From assembly GCA_003022945.1 (NCBI GenBank), contig PXRZ01000055.1, forward strand, positions 1 to 64,000: a DNA stretch of 64,000 nucleotides, written 5' to 3'. Below are positions 7,773 to 16,154 of this stretch, in pieces. The position numbers and the translations under genes were made by a program. The notes beneath the pieces are model-generated. The model saw nothing but the letters and a program-made list of their open reading frames with translations, did no database searches and was not told the origin of the DNA. Positions within the stretch are counted from its first letter, which is position 1. Each line of letters begins with the position of its first letter. This DNA is from Halobacteriales archaeon QS_8_69_73. GTDB taxonomy: Archaea > Halobacteriota > Halobacteria > Halobacteriales > Haloarculaceae.

Positions 7773-9290
7773 TCACGGCGCCGGCCAGTCGGCGAAGCTT
7801 CCCTCCAGCAGCGTGCCGCGCTGTGCGTCGAGGTAGTCGCGGGCGGCGGCCGTCACCGCCCGCGGCAACGGCGCGCCGTCGGCCGCGTGGGCCCGGAGTC
7901 GGCCGCGCTTCCAGCCGGCCGGCGAACGGCGGGCCTCGACCCGCGCCCGCAGGCGGTCGAGGTGCCGATCGGCGCCGTCGACGCCGGCGGCGTCGAGCCC
8001 CTCGGCGGCGACGGCGAAGAGGTCCGCGTACAGTGCGTCGGTGTCGGTCGTCTCCGTCCCGTCGGCGGTCACCCACGCCAGGTCGGCGCCGAGCCCCTCG
8101 CGGGCGGCCGCGTAGAAGTTGTCCCGGGCCCGCTTCCACGACAGCGTCGCGACGGGGTGGTCGGTCGCGACCAGCCCGCGGAGCAGCCCCGCGACCGTCG
8201 CCACGAGCGCGGCGGCGTCGGGGACCGTCGGCTGACCGGGCAGCGGACGGAACTCGATGCGGGCGTTGGCGGCCGCCGGCGTCGCTCCGTCGAACACCGG
8301 CCGCACCCACCGCCAGTAGGAGCCGTGTTTGTGCCGCAGGTGGGCGAAAGCGTCGTCGAAGCGGTCGCCGCCGTCCAGTAGCTCCGGCGCGATGGGCGGG
8401 TCGGCGGCGACGCGGTCGACGGCCGCCTCCACGGCGTCGAGATCCCGCGGGAATCGCACCTTCGCCGGTCGATCGGGGTCGTTCATCACGGCCTCGTACA
8501 GCTCGACACGGTTCTCGCGGTGGCCGTCGGCGAGAACGCTCTCGACGGTTGCGTCGGCGTCGTACAGCGACGGCGGGAACAGCGGCGAGTTGGCCGCGAC
8601 CGCCAGCAGCGGCCCCGCCGCTCGCAGCGCGTAGTTGAAGTACGTCGGCAGCTCCGCCGCCACCGGCACCTGGTAGTGCGGCTGGATGCTGGCGGTGAGC
8701 GTCGCGGGAGCGATGGTCGGCGTCTCGAGGGTGACGTTGGCCGTTTCGAGTCGGCACCGCGACTCGTACACCGGCGTGTTCGACATCACGTGATAGCGGA
8801 CCGACGGCGGGATGTTCGGCGAGATGTCGAGACCGTCGACCTCGGCGTGGGCGCCGAGGTAGTCGGCGGCGGTCTCGTCGACCGGCGGGACGGTCCAGAA
8901 GCCGTCGGCGACGAGCCGGACGTTCTCGGCCCGACTCGCGGCGTCGCGCGCGCTCCGGACCGACGCCTGCGTCTCGTGGCGCAGCGCCGCCAGCCCGTGG
9001 GGGCCGAACGGCTGGGGACGACCCGCCATCTCCGCGTTGTGTCGACCCAATTCCTTCTCGAAGCCGACGAGCTCCAGCAGCGGCACCGGCACGCGCCGGA
9101 GCCGGTCGCGGGCGTCGACGGCGTAGAACTCGTGTTCGAGGCCGACGCTGGCGTTCGGATTGTCGAAGGTACCGACGGCGAGTTCGGCCTTCAGCCGGTC
9201 GGCCTCCTGCTCGACGCGGCCGGCGAAGGCGTCGACGTCGACCTCGCGGGCCGCCCGCACCTCGGCCGCGAGGTCCGCGAGTTCGTCCAT
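7773..9290 (-). CDS. gshA: Glutamate-cysteine ligase family (GCS2-like)
   Basis: 505 residues. It has the GCS2 signature features: an early VGLEHEFYAVD metal/ATP acidic motif, RYHVMSNTPVY, ATLTASIQPHYQVP, YFNYALRAAGPLLAVAANSP and NARIEFRPLPGQPTV with the conserved Glu/Arg pair. Such enzymes join glutamate and cysteine through the gamma-carboxyl; haloarchaea accumulate gamma-glutamylcysteine as their main thiol and lack glutathione synthetase, which fits. Cytoplasmic. It stands alone next to the IS remnant, and its reading frame is intact in a region where many neighbours are not. A different amino acid acceptor is possible because GCS2 enzymes vary. Confidence 0.82.
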   Translation of the reverse strand: MDELADLAAEVRAAREVDVDAFAGRVEQEADRLKAELAVGTFDNPNASVGLEHEFYAVDARDRLRRVPVPLLELVGFEKELGRHNAEMAGRPQPFGPHGLAALRHETQASVRSARDAASRAENVRLVADGFWTVPPVDETAADYLGAHAEVDGLDISPNIPPSVRYHVMSNTPVYESRCRLETANVTLETPTIAPATLTASIQPHYQVPVAAELPTYFNYALRAAGPLLAVAANSPLFPPSLYDADATVESVLADGHRENRVELYEAVMNDPDRPAKVRFPRDLDAVEAAVDRVAADPPIAPELLDGGDRFDDAFAHLRHKHGSYWRWVRPVFDGATPAAANARIEFRPLPGQPTVPDAAALVATVAGLLRGLVATDHPVATLSWKRARDNFYAAAREGLGADLAWVTADGTETTDTDALYADLFAVAAEGLDAAGVDGADRHLDRLRARVEARRSPAGWKRGRLRAHAADGAPLPRAVTAAARDYLDAQRGTLLEGSFADWPAP

Positions 9291-9396
9291 ACGACCCGGT
9301 CGCCCGCGGTCGACTTCAAGCCACGGAATGCGCTACCGCGTGACAGGGACCGCGGCGGCGCGGTCGCTGCCGGCGCGGCGGCAAACGGTCGGCGTC

Positions 9397-9762
9397 TCAG
9401 AAGGGGGCCTCGGGGCCCTCATCGTCGCCGTCGCCGCCGCCGTCGGGGCCGGGGAAGGACGGCGACATCCCGCCGCCGGCCATCCCCTCGGTGCCGCCGT
9501 CCATACCGGTGTCCGCGTGGACGGTGTCGATTTCGGGGATTTCCTGGGTCATGCGGCTCTTGATCGCCTGGATGGTCATCGGCGAGATGCCGCAGCCGGA
9601 GCAGGCGCCGCCGAGCATGATGGTGACCTCGCCGGCCTCGCGGTCGAGGTCCTGGATGGCGGCGCTGCCGCCGTGCATCTGGATCTGCGGGAAGTTTCGC
9701 CGGAGGAAGTTGCTGATGCGCTCGCGAAGTTCGTCGCTGCCGTCGGCGGAGTCCGTGCTCAT
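9397..9762 (-). CDS. NifU C-terminal domain Fe-S protein
   Basis: 121 residues from ATG 9762 (MSTDSADGSDELRERISNFLRRNFP). Residues about 10-80 are a NifU-C (Nfu) domain with the cluster-binding CxxC in GGACSGCGISPMTIQ. A long glycine/aspartate-rich tail follows (GMDGGTEGMAGGGM...). Nfu domains bind and deliver [4Fe-4S] clusters to target enzymes. The second Cys is followed by Gly-Ile rather than the common Pro-Ser, a minor change also seen in haloarchaeal Nfu proteins. Together with SufS and SufU this gives three Fe-S biogenesis genes within 10 kb. The track's longer start (9822) adds a basic nonconserved stretch. Confidence 0.88.
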   Translation of the reverse strand: MSTDSADGSDELRERISNFLRRNFPQIQMHGGSAAIQDLDREAGEVTIMLGGACSGCGISPMTIQAIKSRMTQEIPEIDTVHADTGMDGGTEGMAGGGMSPSFPGPDGGGDGDDEGPEAPF

Positions 9763-9890
9763 ATAATGGAATACGCGGCGCAGGCGTATGAAGATTGGGC
9801 TCCGATTCCGTCGGGGTGGCACGGTCGGTCGGGGTCGGCGTCGGCGTCGAAGCCGGTCGCCCGGCGGCGGTCTGACAGGTGTCTGACGGG

Positions 9891-9898
9891 TGTTTATC
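9891..9898 (+). promoter_or_regulatory. TATA-like box of the Tat lipoprotein gene
   Basis: TGTTTATC sits 25-32 bp upstream of ATG 9923, correct for a leaderless start, and decides that start over the upstream in-frame codon at 9890. Confidence 0.5.
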
Positions 9899-9922
9899 AG
9901 GTTCGCTCACGGTCGTACTGTT

Positions 9923-10384
9923 ATGCCATCCCGCCGCCATCTGCTCGCCGCCGCGGGGCTCGCCGCCGCCAGTCCCGGCTGTCTGCGGGTTCTCGGCGAC
10001 GACGGATCCGAGTCGACGAACGACGCGTCCGCCGACACGACCGGCGACGCTCCCGCCGAGACCGAGGGGGTCCGCATCGAGAAGCTCTCCGTCCGGAACA
10101 ACCACGATGAGTCCCACCGGGTCCAGTTGGCCGTCGAGTCGGGCGCCGGCATCATGCACATGGACACCTACGAGTTCGACGCCGGGGGTGGGACCGTCGT
10201 GGAGGGCGACTGGACCTCTACGGCCGGCGAATACACCGTACACGCACGCCCGGACGACGACGAGATACAGTCGGCCGACGTGGCCGGCAGCGTCGACGAC
10301 GAGACGACCTGTGTGCGGATGGTGCTGCGCATCGACGCGGAGGGCAGCCTCGGCGTCCTCTACGGCCCGAACTGCGACCGCTAG
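9923..10384 (+). CDS. Tat-exported lipoprotein, unknown function
   Basis: 153 residues. The N-terminus SRRHLLAAAGLAAASPGC is a twin-arginine-like signal ending in a lipobox Cys at residue 20, so the protein should be exported folded and lipid-anchored outside. A Ser/Asp/Thr/Glu-rich linker (about 27-48) leads to a compact domain of about 100 residues with beta-strand periodicity (VRIEKLSVRNNHDESHRVQLAVE, GEYTVHARPDD) and two late cysteines (TTCVRM, GPNCDR). The Ig-like beta pattern is common in haloarchaeal surface lipoproteins. No enzymatic motif. It overlaps the end of the convergent DUF5783-like remnant by four bases. Confidence 0.75.
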   Translation: MPSRRHLLAAAGLAAASPGCLRVLGDDGSESTNDASADTTGDAPAETEGVRIEKLSVRNNHDESHRVQLAVESGAGIMHMDTYEFDAGGGTVVEGDWTSTAGEYTVHARPDDDEIQSADVAGSVDDETTCVRMVLRIDAEGSLGVLYGPNCDR

Positions 10385-10650
10385 TCGCCGAAGACCCGCT
10401 CCAGTTCCGTTTCCACTGCCGCGACGTACTCCTCGAGGACCGTCTCGAACCGCTCCTCCTCGACGACGACGTCCGTGAGCCGCCCGTACGGGTCGTCGGG
10501 CAGCTCCAGACGGAACCCCTCCTCGTCGTCGTAGAACGGCTCCGACTCGTCGAGCACCTGCTGGTCGATGCCGTGGACGAGCGTCGAGTCGTACCGCTCG
10601 TTGACCCGGTTGAACGCGTTCCTGTACGCCTGCTGGAGCTTCGGGAGGAA
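10381..10650 (-). pseudogene. DUF5783-like protein lacking its N-terminus
   Basis: The conserved part (KLQQAYRNAFNRVNERYDS, IDQQVLDESEPFYDDE, LPDDPYGRL) matches the small haloarchaeal DUF5783 family. The usual first 20 or so residues (an acidic MT-FDP-KFEDKY stretch) are absent: before KLQQ the frame runs into the start region of dcd on the opposite strand with no ATG at the right place. About 20 bp separate the last homologous codon from the dcd ATG, so both the start and the shared divergent promoter seem to have been deleted. Translation might still begin at an internal GTG. Function of the family is unknown. Confidence 0.65.
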
Positions 10651-10672
10651 TCCGGGCGGCGGACCGATCGGT

Positions 10673-11149
10673 ATGTACCGCAGCGGAGCGTTCGTCGCCG
10701 GACAGGTGACGCCGACGACCGACGAGCAGGTCCAGCCCAACGGGGTCGACCTGACGCTGGCGTCGGTCCACGAGCAGCGCGAGCCGGGTCGTATCGGCCG
10801 GGACGACAAGACGGTCGGTGCCCGCCGGGAACGGCCGGTCGACGCGGTCGACGGCGGCGACGGGACCTACTACCTCCCGTCGGGGGCCTACGTCGTCCGG
10901 TACGCCGAGATCATCGCAGTACCGGACGACCACGTCGGGTTCGTCTATCCCCGGTCATCGCTGCTACGGAACTCCTGTATGCTCAATACCGCCGTCTGGG
11001 ACGCCGGTTACGAGGGCCGCGGCGAAGGGCTGTTGCAGGTCCACCACGACGTCGAAATCGCCGCCGGAGCCCGTATCGCACAGTTCGTCCTCGCGGCGGC
11101 CGACGCCGACGGAACGTACGACGGAAGCTACCAGGGCGAGAACCTGTGA
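10673..11149 (+). CDS. dcd: dCTP deaminase / dUTPase family protein
   Basis: 158 residues from ATG 10673 (MYRSGAFVAGQV). It follows the haloarchaeal Dcd/Dut-like pattern: QPNGVDLTL near residue 24, YVVRYAEIIAVPDDHVGFVYPRSSLLRNSCMLNTAVWDAGYEGRGEGLLQVHH, and the end TYDGSYQGENL. PRSSLLR and DAGYxGxG are the nucleotide-binding and catalytic strands of the trimeric dUTPase/Dcd fold. It would hydrolyse dUTP and/or deaminate dCTP, keeping uracil out of DNA; sequence alone does not separate the two activities. The 5' flank is unusually short because of the apparent deletion that removed the head of the divergent DUF5783-like gene, so its native promoter may be lost. Confidence 0.85.
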   Translation: MYRSGAFVAGQVTPTTDEQVQPNGVDLTLASVHEQREPGRIGRDDKTVGARRERPVDAVDGGDGTYYLPSGAYVVRYAEIIAVPDDHVGFVYPRSSLLRNSCMLNTAVWDAGYEGRGEGLLQVHHDVEIAAGARIAQFVLAAADADGTYDGSYQGENL

Positions 11150-11282
11150 CCGGCCCCCGCGAGTCGTGGCAAATGTTGACACGTTTGGACGCGTGTGCCA
11201 GTAAATACTTATACTATCGAGAAAGAGCGGGCCAGAGATAGTCACCCTTACTTATACAGCCACGAATGCATTGCGAAACGAA

Positions 11283-11290
11283 TTTTAAAT
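11283..11290 (+). promoter_or_regulatory. TATA box upstream of membrane wHTH regulator
   Basis: TTTTAAAT in an AT-rich leader, about 50 bp before ATG 11338, giving a short 5' untranslated region of about 20-25 bases. The 190-bp upstream spacer has further AT-rich patches (11205-11215) and may hold more than one start. Confidence 0.45.
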
Positions 11291-11337
11291 AGTACCCCAT
11301 TAATTCGGTAACTTCCGCGCTCAGCACTTCATTATCC

Positions 11338-12675
11338 ATGTCAAAGAATACTATACGGCGCCCGGTTGCCGTGCTGCTGGCCCTCCTCGTCGTCTGTTCG
11401 TTCGGGGGGATTCCGACGGTCGCGGCGGCCGGCGGTGGCAGCTCGGTCGGGGACGATATGAGCGGTGTCCTCGGCTCCGACGGCGGGTCCGACGGTGGTT
11501 CGACCGGTGACTCCGCCGGGTCCGACGGCTCCGATTCGGGGTCCGACTCCGACTCCGGCTCGGGCTCGGGCTCTGATTCTGACTCCGCCGAGGGGTCGGA
11601 CTCCGGCTCGGACGGCGGGGAGGACGTCGAGGCCGTCGAGGACACGGCCATGGCGGTCGAAGCGAACGCGGTCGAAGCGACCGGCGCCCTCAACCTGACC
11701 CTTGGGACGACCGACGGCACCGTCCAGGAGACGACCTACGAGGCGCTCGCGGCGGTCGACGGCACGGCACCGATGGCCGGTCAGTCGTTCGACGGGACGA
11801 CGCTCGAGTTCGACGACAGGAGCGAGCAGCTCTGGGCGCGACAGACCGCCGCCCGCCAGACGACCCGCGACGACAGCTACGACGCGGGCTACGACATGGG
11901 GACCGACACGACCGCGATGCTCGGGGCCGCCGAGGCGACGCGGGCGACGCGGGCGACGCGGGCGGCCGGCGGTCAGGACGGTCAGTCTCTGCCGGACGGC
12001 GCGGGCGGCGGCACGGCGCTCGGCCTCGGCGCGCTCGCGGCGGCGGTGGTGATCCGGTCGACGCCGCTGGTCGCCGGGGGCGGGGCCGGGGCCAGTGCCG
12101 GTACCTCGGCAGCGTCGGGCTACCTCTCGACGCTGCTCGACCGGCTCAAGCCGTTCGTGTTCCCGCTGCGGTACAGCCGGTACGACGACTCCGACCCCCT
12201 GGAGCACGACGCCCGCGAGCAGGTCTACGGGATCGTCAGCGAGACGCCGGGGTCATATCTCTCGAAGGTCAGCGAGCGGGCCGACCTCCCGCTGTCGACG
12301 ACCCGCCACCACATGAAGGTACTCGAGCGCGAGGGGCTCGTTTCGGGGGCGAAGCTCCGGGGCAAGCGCCGGTTCTACCCCGCCTACGCCGAGGGCATCG
12401 AGCTGGCGGCGGCGCTCAACGACGAGTCGACGGCCAGCATCATCGACGCCCTGGCGCGACTCGGCGCCGCCTCGGTGAGCGACCTCGCCACGGACCTCGG
12501 CCGCGACCCCAGCACCATCAGCCACCACCTCCAGCGGCTCGAGGAGGACGACATCATCGCCCGCGAGCGCGAGGGTCGTGCGGTGATGAACAAGCTTTCC
12601 CCGGAGGCGCGGACCGCGCTCGATCCCGAGCAGACGCCGAAGCCGGAGGAAACCGCCGAGGCCGTCGCCGACTGA
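11338..12675 (+). CDS. Membrane-tethered dual winged-helix transcription regulator
   Basis: 445 residues with an unusual order. A signal peptide or anchor (1-32) is followed by an extracellular region that starts with a long Ser-Asp-Gly repeat (about 45-95, GSDSGSDSDSGSGSGSD). A membrane segment lies near 225-260 (GTALGLGALAAAVVI). Then come two tandem wHTH domains: one at about 285-365 (AREQVYGIVSETPGSYLSKVSERADLPLSTTRHHMKVLEREGLV) and one at about 370-435 (ASVSDLATDLGRDPSTISHHLQRLEEDDII). The topology places DNA-binding domains inside and the repeat outside, like one-component membrane regulators of archaea (for example ArnR of Sulfolobus, by analogy only). It may sense surface or cell-wall state. 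ATG 11338 is preceded by a TATA-like box. Confidence 0.82.
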   Translation: MSKNTIRRPVAVLLALLVVCSFGGIPTVAAAGGGSSVGDDMSGVLGSDGGSDGGSTGDSAGSDGSDSGSDSDSGSGSGSDSDSAEGSDSGSDGGEDVEAVEDTAMAVEANAVEATGALNLTLGTTDGTVQETTYEALAAVDGTAPMAGQSFDGTTLEFDDRSEQLWARQTAARQTTRDDSYDAGYDMGTDTTAMLGAAEATRATRATRAAGGQDGQSLPDGAGGGTALGLGALAAAVVIRSTPLVAGGGAGASAGTSAASGYLSTLLDRLKPFVFPLRYSRYDDSDPLEHDAREQVYGIVSETPGSYLSKVSERADLPLSTTRHHMKVLEREGLVSGAKLRGKRRFYPAYAEGIELAAALNDESTASIIDALARLGAASVSDLATDLGRDPSTISHHLQRLEEDDIIAREREGRAVMNKLSPEARTALDPEQTPKPEETAEAVAD

Positions 12676-12769
12676 CCGCGTCGCCGACTTCTCCTGGGGG
12701 GCCGCCACGTGCATCGTGCGTGTCGAACGAGTGGGCAGCGGAGTGTTCGGACACGGGCACCGACGGTCG

Positions 12770-13092
12770 ATCAGGGATGTCGGCAGAGTTGCCGACGCCT
12801 TCGTCGGTCGCCACGGAACCGGCGTACTGGCGCTCGCTCAGGGGACGAGCCGTACGCGGTTCCGGTCCCCCACGGCTACGACGGTCGGCGATTGTACCTG
12901 CGACCGGTGTCGGCGCCGGACGGCGAGAGGTATCGCGTCCCCTCGTCGCGGCCGTCATCGCCGAGCGGACGCCTGACCGCTATCCGACGCTGCCGGCGCC
13001 GCCGACCGACGAACGGGCCCCCCGATGGGCCATCGTCCAATCCCTCCGACACCGAGCAGCTCCGGCTGTCGGCCCTCGAAGCCGGCGACTGA
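12770..13092 (+). pseudogene. Pyridoxamine 5'-phosphate oxidase-like pseudogene
   Basis: The 465-bp gap before 13141 has no intact gene, but split frames recover the start of a haloarchaeal PNPOx-like FMN-binding protein. VADAFVGRHGTGVLALAQG (12785-12845, one frame) joins directly to DEPYAVPVPHGYDGRRLYLRPV (12841-12906, next frame). G-x-G-VL-L...DEPY-VPV-YGYD is the characteristic N-terminal strand pair of these flavin split-barrel proteins. The downstream part has dissolved into GC-rich noise up to a stop near 13092, and the normal middle (phosphate-binding) section is not recognisable. This is a decayed gene, not one base-call error. Confidence 0.6.
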
Positions 13093-13140
13093 CCCGGCCG
13101 CGAGCGCCGGGGTTTTGCGTCCGCGCCGCCATCCGTCGGT

Positions 13141-13884
13141 ATGGAGATCGGCGCGTCCGTCGGGCCGTACCTCGACCGCATCGAGTCGCTGTCGTCGTTC
13201 GACTTCGTCGAGTACGCCCTCGGCGAGGGGGAGGTACCGCTCGATTCGTTCGACGCCGCCGCGGTCGCCGATCGCCTCGACCGCGCGGGCGTCGACGGCG
13301 TCGTCCACCTGCCGTACCGGCAGCCGTTGTCGACGCCCGTCGACCGCATCGACGAGGCGACGCTGTCGTACCTCGACGACGTCCTCGCGGCGGCCGCGGA
13401 CACGGGCGTCGGGACCGCGGTCGCCCATCCGAGCGCCCGCGGCGCCGGCCACGACACGGAGCGGCTGACGCGGCGGGTGTCGGCGCTGTGCGAGCGGGCG
13501 GCCGACCGCGGCGTGACCGTCTGTCTGGAGACGGTCGGCCACGCCGGCGGACTCTCGCTCGACCGCGTCGGCGCGCTGGCCGACCGGGCCGGCGCCGCCG
13601 TCTGTCTCGACGTCGGCTACGCCTACCTCGAGGCCGACCTCGGAGGGATCCGCGAGTTCCTCGCCTCCTACGGCGACATCGTCGCCCACCTGCACGTCCA
13701 CGGCGCCCGCCACCGACGAGACACCCACATTCCCGTCGGGAGCGGCGACGTACCGTACGGCGAGATTGGCCCGCTGGTCGCCGACGCCGCGCCGGCGACG
13801 GCGACCGTCGAGGTGTTCACCGACGACGTCGACCACCTGCGGGACTCCGCCGAGCGGTTCCGCGCGGCCGTCGACGGCCGCTGA
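13141..13884 (+). CDS. Sugar phosphate isomerase/epimerase-like TIM barrel
   Basis: 247 residues of AP-endonuclease-2-like (xylose isomerase-like) TIM barrel. Visible metal/active-site positions are TVCLETVGHAGG (Glu), AVCLDVGYAYLE (Asp), HLHVHGARHRRDTHIPVGSGDVPYGEI (His, Asp, His cluster) and ATVEVFTDDVDHL (Glu). The order E-D-H-H-E fits divalent-metal isomerases and epimerases rather than endonuclease IV, whose motifs differ. The substrate is unknown; a sugar, ketose or hydroxypyruvate is possible. The start ATG 13141 has a GGTTTTGCG TATA-like patch about 28 bp upstream. Frame intact. Confidence 0.8.
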   Translation: MEIGASVGPYLDRIESLSSFDFVEYALGEGEVPLDSFDAAAVADRLDRAGVDGVVHLPYRQPLSTPVDRIDEATLSYLDDVLAAAADTGVGTAVAHPSARGAGHDTERLTRRVSALCERAADRGVTVCLETVGHAGGLSLDRVGALADRAGAAVCLDVGYAYLEADLGGIREFLASYGDIVAHLHVHGARHRRDTHIPVGSGDVPYGEIGPLVADAAPATATVEVFTDDVDHLRDSAERFRAAVDGR

Positions 13885-13892
13885 CCGCGACG

Positions 13893-14555
13893 TCAGCCGC
13901 CGGGGCCGAGCGCCGCGATATCGGCGCCGACGGTCGCTCGCGCGTCGGCCGGGTTCGGGTCGCTGTCGGCGAGGTGCGTCCACTCGTCGGCCGGCAGCCC
14001 CGACAGCAACTCGGCGACGGCCCTGCTGTACGCCCGGCAGGACGGCATGCACGACGCCTCCCCCCAGACGTCGTCGACGACCGTCATCGAGTCGATACGG
14101 ACCTCGACGGCCGCCGGCGAACAGCGCCTCGACAGCGTCTCGAGCCCCAGCTGTAGCGCCGCGTACTCGGCGACGTTGTTGTCGGTCTGGGAGCCGACCG
14201 GGCGGCCGAGCCGGGCGACGGCCGCGCCGTCGACCCGGACGACGGCGCCGGCGCCGGCCGGCCCCGGGTTGCCCCGGGAGCTGCCGTCGACGTACAGCAC
14301 GACCCGCGCGCCCGTCGCGGCGGCCAGCGGGTCGGGCGACCCGGGAGCGGCGTCGGCGGCGTCGTCGAGCGCCGCCCGGAGCGCCGTCGCCGAGGTGTCG
14401 GAGTCGAAGACGCCGCCGATACCGGAAACGGCGTCGTCGATGGCCTCGATGGCCGCCGCGAGCTCGTAGCCGTACAGCGCCAGCACCTCGTCGACGCGGG
14501 CCGCCAGCGGCGACAGCGGCTCCGCCGGCAGCCGCCGATCGTCGGTCGCCGTCAC
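13893..14555 (-). CDS. rnhA: Ribonuclease HI
   Basis: 220 residues. A helical N-terminal extension (1-78) is followed by an RNase HI domain: catalytic Asp in VVLYVDGSSRGNPGPAGAGAV, Glu in DNNVAEYAALQLGLE, Asp in VEVRIDSMTVVDDVWG and the last Asp in HLADSDPNPADARA, giving the D-E-D-D set. It cleaves RNA in RNA:DNA hybrids (R-loops, replication primers) with Mg2+. The N-terminal extension is common in haloarchaeal RNase HI and may aid substrate binding. The gene is convergent with the TIM-barrel gene (8-bp gap) and runs in the same direction as the photolyase gene, which ends just upstream. Confidence 0.88.
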   Translation of the reverse strand: MTATDDRRLPAEPLSPLAARVDEVLALYGYELAAAIEAIDDAVSGIGGVFDSDTSATALRAALDDAADAAPGSPDPLAAATGARVVLYVDGSSRGNPGPAGAGAVVRVDGAAVARLGRPVGSQTDNNVAEYAALQLGLETLSRRCSPAAVEVRIDSMTVVDDVWGEASCMPSCRAYSRAVAELLSGLPADEWTHLADSDPNPADARATVGADIAALGPGG

Positions 14556-14582
14556 GGTCGGCCTCGTCGGGACCGCGAGCGG

Positions 14583-16154
14583 CTACAGCTCACCGTGGCT
14601 CTGCGTGCGCCGGAGGTCCTCGACGCGCTCTTTGATCTCGTCCATTTCGCCGCTTTCCTGCTTGGAGTCGACGTGGCTGTACATCAGCCCCATCCGGTGG
14701 TTCGACCGGAGTTGCTCCTCGTTTCTGTCGAGGAAGTCCCAGTACAGTGCGTTGAACGGACACGCCCGGTCGCCGGTGTCCTTCGTCTTGTAGTAGCGGC
14801 AGTCCCCGCAGTAGTCGCTCATCTTGTCGATGTAGTTCGCCGAGGAGACGTACGGCTTCGAGGCGAAGACGCCGTCGCCGTACTGGCCCATCTCGATGAC
14901 GTTCGGCGTCGTCACCCAGTGGTAGGAGTCGACGTAGGTGGCGTGGAACCACTCGTTGAGTTGCGACGGCTTGACGCCCCACAGCGTCGCGAAGTTCGCC
15001 AGTACCATCAGCCGCTGGATATGGTGGGAGTAACCCCGCTCGCGGACGTCCTCGACGGTTCGGCGGAGACACTCCATGTTCGTCTCGCCGGTCCAGTAGA
15101 ACTCCGGGAGGTCGTGCGGCGCCGACAGCTGGTTGGCCTCGGCCAGCCCCGGCATGGCGTGCCGGTAGACGTGTCGCATGAACTCCCGCCAGCCGATGAA
15201 CTGCCGGATGACGCCCTCGACGGAGTTCAGCGGGATATCGTCCCGCTCGTGGTAGGCCTCTTCGATCGCCTCGACGGCCTCCATCGGGTGCAGTAGTCCG
15301 AGGTTGATCGACGAACCGAGCAGCGCGTGCGACATCGCCCAGTCGTCGCTCCGCATCGCGTCCTGGTAGGGGCCGAACTCCGGCAGCCGACCGTCGACGA
15401 AGTGTTCGAGCTTCCGCTCGGCCTGCCGGCGGGTGACCGGCCAGACGAGGTCGTCGTCGGCGCCCCAGGTGTCGAACTCCTCGGCGACCCACGCGCTCGT
15501 CTCGGCGGTCAACTCGTCGTGGTCCGGCTCGTACACCGGCGGCGACTCCCAGTCGTCCGGCGGGAACTCCTGGTTGTCGTCGTCGTAGTTCCACTCCCCG
15601 CCGACGGGGTCGCCGTCGTCGGTCATCAGCACGCCCGTCTGCCGGCGCATCCACCGGTAGAACGTCTCGTGTCTGAACGGCTCCCGGTCGGTCTCGTTCG
15701 CCCACCGGTCGAACGCCTCGCGGGTGCCGACGAACAGTTCGTTCGGCACCACCTCCAGGCTCCCGCCGGCGTCGTCGACCAGCGTCTCGAACGTCTCGGC
15801 GCTGCGATGGCTCGGCGAGCGCATCTGCACCAGCTCGTCGTCGGGATGCCGCTCGAAGTATGTCTCCAGGCCGTCGCCGAACGTGTCGGCCTGGACGTAC
15901 TCGACATCGTAGCCCCGCTCGCGGAGCTCGTCTCGGAACTGTCGCATCCCGGCGAAGACGATCGTCAGCTTCTGGTGGTGGTACCGCATTCGTCTGGCGA
16001 AGTCGTGGGCCTCGATCAGCAGCACGCGCGAGCCCTCGGGCGCCCGGCCGAGTGGCCCGGCCTCCGGGTGGAGCTGCGTCCCCAGCACCCACGGCACCCT
16101 GTGTTCGTTAGCCATACCGTACTGCGGGGTCTCACCGACGATCGGCGTAGTCAC
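14583..16154 (-). CDS. FeS-type cryptochrome/photolyase-related protein
   Basis: About 510-523 residues. It belongs to the prokaryotic (6-4) photolyase/FeS-BCP group. The N-terminal Rossmann-like part (WVLGTQLHPEAGPL, RRMRYHHQKLTIVFAGMRQF) precedes a helical FAD domain with EGVIRQFIGWREFMRHVYRHAMP and YWTGETNMECLRRTVEDV. Four cysteines at the expected places (MEC, DYCGDC, RACPF) should hold a [4Fe-4S] cluster; HIQRLMVLANFATLWGVKP and YVDSYHWVTTPNVIEMGQYGDG complete the flavin site. It would repair UV (6-4) photoproducts, or act as a blue-light receptor. The track start is GTG 16154; ATG 16115 (MANEHRVPWVLG) is an equally good, perhaps better, start because homology begins there. Confidence 0.88.
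   Translation of the reverse strand: MTTPIVGETPQYGMANEHRVPWVLGTQLHPEAGPLGRAPEGSRVLLIEAHDFARRMRYHHQKLTIVFAGMRQFRDELRERGYDVEYVQADTFGDGLETYFERHPDDELVQMRSPSHRSAETFETLVDDAGGSLEVVPNELFVGTREAFDRWANETDREPFRHETFYRWMRRQTGVLMTDDGDPVGGEWNYDDDNQEFPPDDWESPPVYEPDHDELTAETSAWVAEEFDTWGADDDLVWPVTRRQAERKLEHFVDGRLPEFGPYQDAMRSDDWAMSHALLGSSINLGLLHPMEAVEAIEEAYHERDDIPLNSVEGVIRQFIGWREFMRHVYRHAMPGLAEANQLSAPHDLPEFYWTGETNMECLRRTVEDVRERGYSHHIQRLMVLANFATLWGVKPSQLNEWFHATYVDSYHWVTTPNVIEMGQYGDGVFASKPYVSSANYIDKMSDYCGDCRYYKTKDTGDRACPFNALYWDFLDRNEEQLRSNHRMGLMYSHVDSKQESGEMDEIKERVEDLRRTQSHGEL

Noticed and set aside
11580-11640. Tandem repeat suggestive of a CRISPR or minisatellite
   Set aside because: It is the coding repeat for Ser-Asp-Gly in the membrane regulator, in frame and without spacers. 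No CRISPR array exists in the window.
12720-14156. 478-codon ORF across the PNPOx relic and the TIM-barrel gene
   Set aside because: Arg/Pro-rich out-of-frame reading of 13141-13884; not a protein.
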